DNA of 45,284 bases, from assembly GCA_030066875.1 (NCBI GenBank), contig JASJAS010000041.1, positions 1 through 45,284 on the forward strand, read 5' to 3'. This DNA is from Acidimicrobiia bacterium (GTDB lineage: Bacteria > Actinomycetota > Acidimicrobiia > Spongiisociales > UBA5794). Below, one piece after another: positions 36,618-45,284 of this stretch (the stretch's first letter is position 1; each line of letters starts with the position of its first letter). The translations under genes and the position numbers were made by a program. The notes beneath the pieces are model-generated. The model searched no databases, was not told where the DNA came from, and worked only from the letters and a program-made list of their open reading frames with translations.

Positions 36618-37097
36618 TTAGCCGGTGGTGACGCGTTCTCGTTCGGGCGTCCGCTCGACGGGAGGGTCGCCGTTTCCCTCGCGGCGCGCCGGAGTTGGCT
36701 TCCAGCTGAAGGTGCGCGGCGCCGGAGCCTGTTGCGGCTGGGCGACGTTATAGGTCTCCTCCAGCACGGTGACCTCTACGCCGCCGACGAGATCAGAAAT
36801 CAGGTTGTAGATAACAGCACCCAAGGTCATGAAGGCGGTCATACCGATGACCCCGATGCCGGCGAGCAACGCGGTGATCCTGAAGTAGAGCGGGCCGTCG
36901 ATGGTCAACTCGATGGTCACCGCGTCGAACAAATCGACGATCCTCTCCGGTATGCCCTTCTGGATGACCAGTGACCACATCACCCACATGCCGAGCACGA
37001 ACACGAGTCCGGCGATCGCGTTGAAGATCAACGATGCCTTGAGCACCGTCCACGGATCGACTTTTCGAATGATCCGGCGCACACGCCGAACTGCCAT
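36618..37097 (-). CDS. DUF3566 membrane protein
   Basis: VRRIIRKVDPWTVLKASLIFNAIAGLVFVLGMWVMW...NLISDLVGGVEVTVLE; next to gyrA as in other actinobacteria. Confidence 0.88.
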   Translation of the reverse strand: MAVRRVRRIIRKVDPWTVLKASLIFNAIAGLVFVLGMWVMWSLVIQKGIPERIVDLFDAVTIELTIDGPLYFRITALLAGIGVIGMTAFMTLGAVIYNLISDLVGGVEVTVLEETYNVAQPQQAPAPRTFSWKPTPARREGNGDPPVERTPERERVTTG

Positions 37098-37245
37098 ATC
37101 GAGGCTCCTTGGGATGCCGCGAGTGTAATGGCCTCTCGTTCCAATCCAACGCCACATTTGCGGCCGCGGTTCCCCGCATCACGTCGCTATCGCTTCGCGA
37201 AGGGTCGCGCTACCGCTCCACAACCCTCGAGATCGGGACAAGTCG

Positions 37246-39690
37246 CTAGTCGGAGTCCTCTTCGTCCTCGTCACGGGGCACCAGCGCTGCCGCGGCAAGC
37301 GTCGTGCCTTCACCCAGGCTCATCACCTTGACACCGGTAGACGCCCGCTTCTGCCTGCTGATCTCTCCCGCCCCCTGCCGAATGACGATCCCGTCGCTGG
37401 AGGTGACGAAAATGTGGTCCTCCCGAGTCACCGCCAAGGCGGCAACCAACTCCCCGCGCACCCGGGTCAGCTTCATTGCCTTCACCCCAATGCCGCCCCG
37501 CTTCTGACAAGGAAACTCGCTCATTGCTGTTCGCTTGCCGTAGCCACCGCTGGTGAGAAACAGGATCTCCTCGCCGTTGCTGACGGTTGCTGCAGACACG
37601 ACCTCGTCTCCCTCGCGCAGCTTGATACCCCGAACCCCGCGAGTGTCCCGACCCATAGGGCGTGCATCTTCCTCGGAGAAGCGGATTGCCATACCGTCTC
37701 GAGTAACCATGACGAGATCGGAGTCACCGGAAGTAGCCCGTACCGCGACCACCTCATCACCCTCTACGAGATTGATCGCCACCAGAACCTGGTTGCGTGA
37801 GTCGTAATCGACGAACTTTGACTTCTTGACCTGACCCATCCGGGTGAACGCGACCAGAAACCGATGTGACTCGTAGTCCCGAGTGTCGATGATCGCCTCA
37901 ATCTTCTCATCCGGATCCATCGGCAACACCGACTGGACGAGAACACCCTTCGCGGTCCGCTCCTTGCGCGGCAATTGGTGAGCCCGTACGCGATAGACCT
38001 TTCCCTTGTTGGTGAAGAAGAGCAGATAGGCGTGCGCCGAGGTATGCAACACGTGCGTAATCAGGTCGTCTTCGCGTAGATCAGCACCTTTGATCCCGCG
38101 GCCGCCTCTCCCCTGGCGACGGTAGGTCTGCGCCAGCACCGACTTCACGTAACCCGCCTCCGACGCCGTGACCACTAGCTCCTCATCGGCGATCAGATCC
38201 TCGAGCGACAGGTCGCCCTCGTCGGCAATGATTCGGGACCTCCGTCGGTCGCCGTACTTGTCCTTGATTGCCCTGAGTTCCTCGGAGAGGATCTCCCGGC
38301 GGCGCTGCTCGGAGTCGAGTATCGACTTCAGCTCGGCGATCGTCGCCTGCAGATCGTCGTACTCCTGCCGCAGCTTGTCGGTCTCGAGAGCGGTGAGTCG
38401 GCGCAGTGGCATGTCGAGAATGTGGTTCGCTTGGATCTCGGACAGCTCGAAGCGCTCCATCAGAGTGCCGCGAGCAGTTTCGACGTCGGCGGAACCGCGG
38501 ATGATCTGCACGACTTCGTCGATATTGTCCAACGCAACGAGAAGGCCCTCGACGATGTGGGCGCGGGCCTCGGCCTTCTTCAACCGGTAGACGCTGCGTC
38601 GCTCGATTACCTCGAGTTGATGATCGACGTAGTGGCCGACCATCTCGGCGATGCTGAGGGTCCGCGGTACGCCATCCACCAGCGCCACAGAATTCACGCC
38701 GAAGGAATCCTCGAGCTGTGTGTGCTTGTACAGCAGGTTGAGCACGACCTGGGGGTTGGCGTCCTTCTTCAGCTCGATGACCATGCGGATGCCGTCTTTA
38801 TTGGTTTCGTTGCGCAGATCGGCGATACCGACGATGGTCTTGTCCTTCACCAGATCCGCGATCTTGGTCATGACCCGATCGATCGAAACCTGGTAGGGGA
38901 TCTCGGTGACGATGATCGCCATCCGCTTGCGCTTGGTCTCAACGATGTCCGAGACGGCACGCATCCTCACCGAGCCCCGTCCCGTGAGCAGCGCCTCCTT
39001 GATGCCCGGGGTGCGCACGATGTAGGCCCCCGTAGGGAAATCGGGACCGAGTACGTATTCAGCCAGGTCTTCGGCGGAAGCGGCGGGGTTGTCGATCTTG
39101 TGCAGGGTGGCGTCGATGATTTCGCCCAGGTTGTGAGGCGGAATATTGGTGGCCATACCAACGGCGATCCCGGTCGAGCCGTTCACCAGGAGGTTGGGGA
39201 ACCGCGAGGGCAGCACCGTGGGCTCCTGGCGTTCCCCCGAGTAGTTGTCTGAGAAGTCGACGGTTTCCTCATCGATGCTTTCGAGCAGATGCATCGCGAT
39301 GGGTGCCATGCGCGTCTCGGTATACCGCATCTGCGCCGGCGGGTCGTCGACCGACCCGAAGTTGCCCTGCGGCTGAACCAGCGGGTAGCGCTGGGAAAAA
39401 TCCTGACCGAGTCGTACCAAGGCGTCGTAGATCGCGTCGTTGGAGTGCGGATGGAACCAACCCATGACGTCGCCGACCACGCGAGCACACTTGCGGAAGG
39501 GAGTACCCGGCCGAATACCGGCGTCGTACATCGAGTACAGGATGCGGCGGTGAACCGGCTTCAAACCATCACGCACGTCGGGGAGTGCCCGGGCCACGAT
39601 GACCGACATGGCGTACTCGAGGAACGAGTCCTCCATCTCCCGTTCGATCTCGATTGGTCTGATTCGCGATGCTTCGTCTTCGTTGGGCAT
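37246..39690 (-). CDS. gyrA: DNA gyrase subunit A
   Basis: ALPDVRDGLKPVHRRILYSMYDAG, QGNFGSVDDPPAQMRYTE, QRRGGRG-like GyrA box QGRGGRG. Confidence 0.98.
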   Translation of the reverse strand: MPNEDEASRIRPIEIEREMEDSFLEYAMSVIVARALPDVRDGLKPVHRRILYSMYDAGIRPGTPFRKCARVVGDVMGWFHPHSNDAIYDALVRLGQDFSQRYPLVQPQGNFGSVDDPPAQMRYTETRMAPIAMHLLESIDEETVDFSDNYSGERQEPTVLPSRFPNLLVNGSTGIAVGMATNIPPHNLGEIIDATLHKIDNPAASAEDLAEYVLGPDFPTGAYIVRTPGIKEALLTGRGSVRMRAVSDIVETKRKRMAIIVTEIPYQVSIDRVMTKIADLVKDKTIVGIADLRNETNKDGIRMVIELKKDANPQVVLNLLYKHTQLEDSFGVNSVALVDGVPRTLSIAEMVGHYVDHQLEVIERRSVYRLKKAEARAHIVEGLLVALDNIDEVVQIIRGSADVETARGTLMERFELSEIQANHILDMPLRRLTALETDKLRQEYDDLQATIAELKSILDSEQRRREILSEELRAIKDKYGDRRRSRIIADEGDLSLEDLIADEELVVTASEAGYVKSVLAQTYRRQGRGGRGIKGADLREDDLITHVLHTSAHAYLLFFTNKGKVYRVRAHQLPRKERTAKGVLVQSVLPMDPDEKIEAIIDTRDYESHRFLVAFTRMGQVKKSKFVDYDSRNQVLVAINLVEGDEVVAVRATSGDSDLVMVTRDGMAIRFSEEDARPMGRDTRGVRGIKLREGDEVVSAATVSNGEEILFLTSGGYGKRTAMSEFPCQKRGGIGVKAMKLTRVRGELVAALAVTREDHIFVTSSDGIVIRQGAGEISRQKRASTGVKVMSLGEGTTLAAAALVPRDEDEEDSD

Positions 39691-39705
39691 GGGGCTGCGG
39701 TGTCC

Positions 39706-41670
<1,965 letters not shown>

Positions 41671-41688
41671 TCAACTAACAAGGATGTC

Positions 41689-41694
41689 ATTATA
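41689..41694 (-). promoter_or_regulatory. Candidate -10 element (TATAAT) for gyrB-gyrA
   Basis: Minus strand cgccTATAATgac about 58 nt upstream of gyrB start; -35 not convincing. Confidence 0.4.
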
Positions 41695-41731
41695 GGCGAA
41701 AACCCAGCGTAACCGGGCGTTTCTGCAAGGT

Positions 41732-42079
41732 TCACAGACCCTCCGAGAAGTCCTGGCGACGACCCACCCGGAGCCGAATCTGGGCGATCTCTCCTTGACC
41801 CACGTGGGTCTCGAGACTGCTGCGAATCTGTGCCTGTCGGAGCCGCAGCCGCGACGCGGTACTTCCGTCGGCAACCTCGACGGTGAGTACGCCTTGTGAC
41901 AGCCGCACCGGACGGGAGTTGTGGCTTGCTTCGGCGCCGACGACTTGGGGCCAGATGGTCTTGACCAGTTCGAATGTTGCCAGGTGACCTTCGGTGACTC
42001 GCTCCAGAACGGCTTCGAGTGTCTTATCCACGGCGAGGAGGCCGCGGTCGGGGTCCTCTCCGGTCCAGGGATTCTTCAT
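41732..42079 (-). CDS. DUF721 (DciA-like) protein
   Basis: VLERVTEGHLATFELVKTIWPQVVGAEASHNSRPVRLSQGVLTVEVADGSTASRLRL; position between recF and gyrB. Confidence 0.85.
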   Translation of the reverse strand: MKNPWTGEDPDRGLLAVDKTLEAVLERVTEGHLATFELVKTIWPQVVGAEASHNSRPVRLSQGVLTVEVADGSTASRLRLRQAQIRSSLETHVGQGEIAQIRLRVGRRQDFSEGL

Positions 42080-42092
42080 GGTGGAGCCTCGG

Positions 42093-43202
42093 TCATGTCA
42101 ACTCCCCTGCGGCGACCCGCCACCGCTTTCCTATGTCTGGAACCTCATCATCGCGGGCGCTAGTGACAAAAACCTGGCCGTGGGGCAACAGCGCGGTGAC
42201 CCCATCTGCCCGTCCCGGATCCAGCTCCGAAAACACATCATCGAGCAGCAGGATTGGGGGACGCCCGTGTCTCTCGTTGAGCAACTGGTAGGCGACAATA
42301 CGCAAGCTCAAAGCGACCGAACGTTGTTCTCCCTGACTGGCTCGCACCCGCACTTCTCGACCTTCGAGGCTGAAGCTGGGGTCGTCGCGGTGCGGTCCCG
42401 CACTCGTTGCCCGCGTTTCCATGTCGCGCTGATGCCTTTCCGTCAGCGCGTGCAGCAATGCTGATTCGAGGGATTCAGGGTTTGGGTTCCCGAAGTCGGG
42501 TATGTCGCCAACTTCGACCCAGCTTGCGGAGTAGCTAGGCAGCAAAGTCTCATGTTCTCCGCCAACGGTGCGATATGCCTCCGACAGCCGGTCGCGTAGC
42601 CGAGCGAGTAGCCGCAGACGGTTGGCCAGTACCCGCCCGCCTGCCTCAGCCAGGCGGGCATCCCAAACTGCGAGCGTCATTGGGTCGGTGTTCCTGCCTT
42701 CCTGTCTCAGGAGGGTGTTGCGCTGGCGGAGCGCCTTTTCGTATTCCCGTTGGTCTGCTCCGACGGTTGGCACCAACTGCGCACCCAGATCGTCCAGGTA
42801 CTCGCGACGCAGCGCCGGGCCTCGTTTCACCACGTCGAGATCATCCGGCAAGAACGCCACGACGGGAGCCAGTGCGGCAACGTCACTGAGTCGCTGTGGC
42901 CGCTTCTCGTTGACGAGCACCTGACGCCGGCCGCTGATCGGGATTTCGACGGCGATGTCGACGCTACTCCCTGCGTCTCGGAAACTGCCCCTGGCTATGG
43001 CACGCTCAGCTCCCGCCTGGATGAGCGCAGCATCCGGTGTGCGTCGGAAAGACTTCTGCAACGACAGATACCCGATTGCCTCCAGCACGTTCGTCTTGCC
43101 GGCGCCGTTGCGTCCAATCAGGACGTTGACGCCCGGTTCCGGTTCGAACCGGAGGCTCTGATAGCTGCGGAACTGGCTGAGCTCCAGCCAGGCAAGATGC
43201 AC
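42093..43202 (-). CDS. recF: DNA replication/repair protein RecF
   Basis: LIGRNGAGKTNVLEAIGYLS Walker A; SQGEQRSVALSLRIVAYQLL; LLLDDVFSELDPGR. Confidence 0.96.
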   Translation of the reverse strand: MHLAWLELSQFRSYQSLRFEPEPGVNVLIGRNGAGKTNVLEAIGYLSLQKSFRRTPDAALIQAGAERAIARGSFRDAGSSVDIAVEIPISGRRQVLVNEKRPQRLSDVAALAPVVAFLPDDLDVVKRGPALRREYLDDLGAQLVPTVGADQREYEKALRQRNTLLRQEGRNTDPMTLAVWDARLAEAGGRVLANRLRLLARLRDRLSEAYRTVGGEHETLLPSYSASWVEVGDIPDFGNPNPESLESALLHALTERHQRDMETRATSAGPHRDDPSFSLEGREVRVRASQGEQRSVALSLRIVAYQLLNERHGRPPILLLDDVFSELDPGRADGVTALLPHGQVFVTSARDDEVPDIGKRWRVAAGELT

Positions 43203-43218
43203 GGGACTCTCGACGCAG

Positions 43219-44298
43219 CTACAAGCGGACGGGCATCAATAGATACCGGAATGAATCATCATCGGCTGCCGTCAACAGACCGGGCTTCAGCGGATTGATA
43301 GTCTCGAGAACCAGATTCTCCGACTTCATCGCAGCAACCCCGTCCGTGAGATACCGGGTATTGAAGGCGATGACCATGTCCTCACCCTCATAGGCAGCTT
43401 CGATGTACTCCGTTTCACCGCCAACGTCCTGCCGAGTAACGCTGAGTTCAACACCCCCGGCACCAAGACTGAGGCGCACCGGAATGTGGTCCTCTGCTAC
43501 CAGTGAGGCCCGGCCTACTGCGTCCAGCAGCGCTTCTTGGTTGATCGTGAGCCTGTTGGGATAACCGTCGGGAAGTAGCCGCCGGTAATCAGGGAATGAG
43601 CTTTCGATGACCCGAGCCGTCATACGTCCGCGGTCGGAACCGAAGGTTCCTTCCCGCTCCCCTATGGCAACTGCCATCTTCTCCGCCCCAATGGTGCGAC
43701 CCAGCTCCTTCAGAGCCCGATACGGGATGAGTGTCGTGTTCACACCGGCAGTACCGGGCAAATCCCGCACTGCGAGACGGTATGAATCCGTGGCTACCAG
43801 ACGCAGATGATCGCTCTCAGTCTCGAACAGGACGCCGGTCAACGTGGGCCGTCCATCATCCGTCGACGCCGCTATTCCCACCTGGTGCAGTGCCGCAATC
43901 AGGGCCTCGCCGTCCATTTCGACTCCCCCAGCAACGCTTCCTCCGGCAACGTCCGGGAAGTCATTCACGTCGAATTCGCGCAGGTTGAACCGAGGACCAT
44001 TGCCCGTGATCTCGACTTCACCGTCCTCGGCGTTGAACGAGACCGCCCCCGGTGGCAGCTTTCGAACCGCTTCCGCCACCAGCTTCGCCGGTACCACCGT
44101 GCTGCCTTCTTCGAGAACCTCCACGGGAAGTGACGTCTCGATTGTGATCTCAGTATCGGTCCCGGTCACCTCTAGGTTTCCACCTGTGACTTGGCACAAC
44201 AGCCCCTGCAGGATGGGTAGTGCCGACCTTGTTCCTACCGCCCTACCGGCTCGGGTGAGCACATCTGCAAGGTCATCTCTTTCAGCTCTGATACGCAC
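43219..44298 (-). CDS. dnaN: DNA polymerase III beta sliding clamp
   Basis: MRIRAERDDLADVLTRAGRAVGTRSALPILQGLLCQV; C-terminal YLLMPVRL. Confidence 0.97.
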   Translation of the reverse strand: MRIRAERDDLADVLTRAGRAVGTRSALPILQGLLCQVTGGNLEVTGTDTEITIETSLPVEVLEEGSTVVPAKLVAEAVRKLPPGAVSFNAEDGEVEITGNGPRFNLREFDVNDFPDVAGGSVAGGVEMDGEALIAALHQVGIAASTDDGRPTLTGVLFETESDHLRLVATDSYRLAVRDLPGTAGVNTTLIPYRALKELGRTIGAEKMAVAIGEREGTFGSDRGRMTARVIESSFPDYRRLLPDGYPNRLTINQEALLDAVGRASLVAEDHIPVRLSLGAGGVELSVTRQDVGGETEYIEAAYEGEDMVIAFNTRYLTDGVAAMKSENLVLETINPLKPGLLTAADDDSFRYLLMPVRL

Positions 44299-44358
44299 AG
44301 TTGGATCCCTCTTCTTCGATTGTCATAGATTCAAAAGAGTAGTCGTAGTAGTAGGCAC

Positions 44359-44481
44359 TGTGGATTGTGTACAGGTGACAAATGTGTCGGGATTCATTGG
44401 CTAATCCGCTCCACAAGCGGTGTGGATAAGCGCCGCTGTTTCCACAGTGAGTCGGTTTGACAAGAGCCGCCATGTGGAGAA
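44359..44481. promoter_or_regulatory. DnaA-box cluster, probable oriC or part of it
   Basis: Five TCCACA/TGTGGA cores at 44359, 44410, 44421 (perfect TTATCCACA in reverse), 44441, 44473, in the dnaA-dnaN spacer. Confidence 0.75.
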
Positions 44482-44483
44482 CA

Positions 44484-45284
44484 TCAAGTTGTCCTCAGAT
44501 CATGGGACAAAGAAGTCACGTCCTTGTACACATCGGCATCGGACTGCATGAGACCGCGGATCTTGTCGACCGCATGCAAGACCGTCGTGTGGTCACGGTC
44601 GCCGAAGGCTCTGCCGATTTTGGGTAGAGATAAGTCCGTGTACTCGCGACAGAGATACATAGCAACCTGTCGGTAGCGGGCGAGTGGCTGACGACGGCTC
44701 GGCCCGACGAGATCATCGCGCGTGTGCCCGCTGAAAGATGCCACCCGGTTGATGATGTCGTCGCAAGTGAGGGGCTTGGTGTCGAGCGCCGGCACGAGAT
44801 CTCGTAGCACCTCCTGTGCCATCTCCAACGTGATGATCTCGTGGGTGAGCGCCGCATAGGCAGTGACGCGGGTCAAGGCGCCCTCGAGTTCGCGAATGTT
44901 GGTGAGCACACTCTCGGCAATGAACTCGAGAACATCTCGGGGAACAGGCGCTGGAGCAAACTCAGCGTTACTGCGCAGAATCGCCAACCGAGTTTCGACA
45001 TCAGGCGCCTGAATGTCAGTGAGCAGTCCCCACTCGAACCGGCTGCGTAGTCGATCCTCCAGCGTCGTGAGATGACGAGGATGTCGATCAGAAGTGATAA
45101 CGAGCTGTTTGTCTGCCTCATAGAGAGAGTTGAACGTGTGGAAGAACTCCTCGAGGATCTGCTCCTTGCCATCGAAGAACTGAACGTCATCGAGAAGAAG
45201 CAGGTCGATGGTGCGGTAGCGCGCCTTGAACTCATCCATCCGCTTGCGACGGATGCCGTTGATGAACTCGTTGAAGAACTGCTC
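44484..45284 (-). CDS. dnaA: Chromosomal replication initiator DnaA, partial (N-terminus beyond window)
   Basis: EQFFNEFINGIRRKRMDEFKARYRTIDLLLLDDVQFFDGKEQ, LEDRLRSRFEWGL, GRAFGDRDHTTVLHAVDKI; frame open to window end. Confidence 0.98.
   Translation of the reverse strand, partial: EQFFNEFINGIRRKRMDEFKARYRTIDLLLLDDVQFFDGKEQILEEFFHTFNSLYEADKQLVITSDRHPRHLTTLEDRLRSRFEWGLLTDIQAPDVETRLAILRSNAEFAPAPVPRDVLEFIAESVLTNIRELEGALTRVTAYAALTHEIITLEMAQEVLRDLVPALDTKPLTCDDIINRVASFSGHTRDDLVGPSRRQPLARYRQVAMYLCREYTDLSLPKIGRAFGDRDHTTVLHAVDKIRGLMQSDADVYKDVTSLSHDLRTT

Overview
High-GC actinobacterial chromosomal segment next to the replication origin. By gene content I favour an Acidimicrobiia-like organism, but taxonomy is inference only. 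Reading leftward from the right edge it contains dnaA (partial), a DnaA-box cluster, dnaN, recF, a DUF721 gene, gyrB, gyrA and a DUF3566 gene. A ~14 kb accessory block (about 22.4-36.6 kb) follows, bounded by tRNA-Ile(GAT) and tRNA-Ala(TGC). Next comes the classical actinobacterial cell-wall/Ser-Thr-kinase cluster (crgA, class E sortase, trpG/pabA, pknB, pbpA, rodA/ftsW, pstP, fhaB, fhaA), then tRNA-Leu(CAG), a DUF4446-serS-menG operon, an SLH-domain secreted protein, small SRP RNA, a CPBP protease, tadA and three tRNA-Ser genes. No rRNA, transposase, phage gene, CRISPR array or obvious defence island was seen. The most unusual signals are: (i) two truncated tRNA-Ser 3'-end fragments downstream of two different tRNA-Ser genes, sharing a non-tRNA 5' flank that makes a mini-hairpin; (ii) a subtilisin-like protease ending in sixteen Trp-spaced pentapeptides (WSGTS); (iii) a secreted acidic Phe-rich protein with duplicated helix-plus-FPFG units; (iv) a perfect 24-bp palindrome after crgA; (v) tight regulatory and architectural oddities, namely convergent genes sharing CTAG stops and orphan histidine kinases. 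I cannot claim a proven new system; all candidates need comparative searches.
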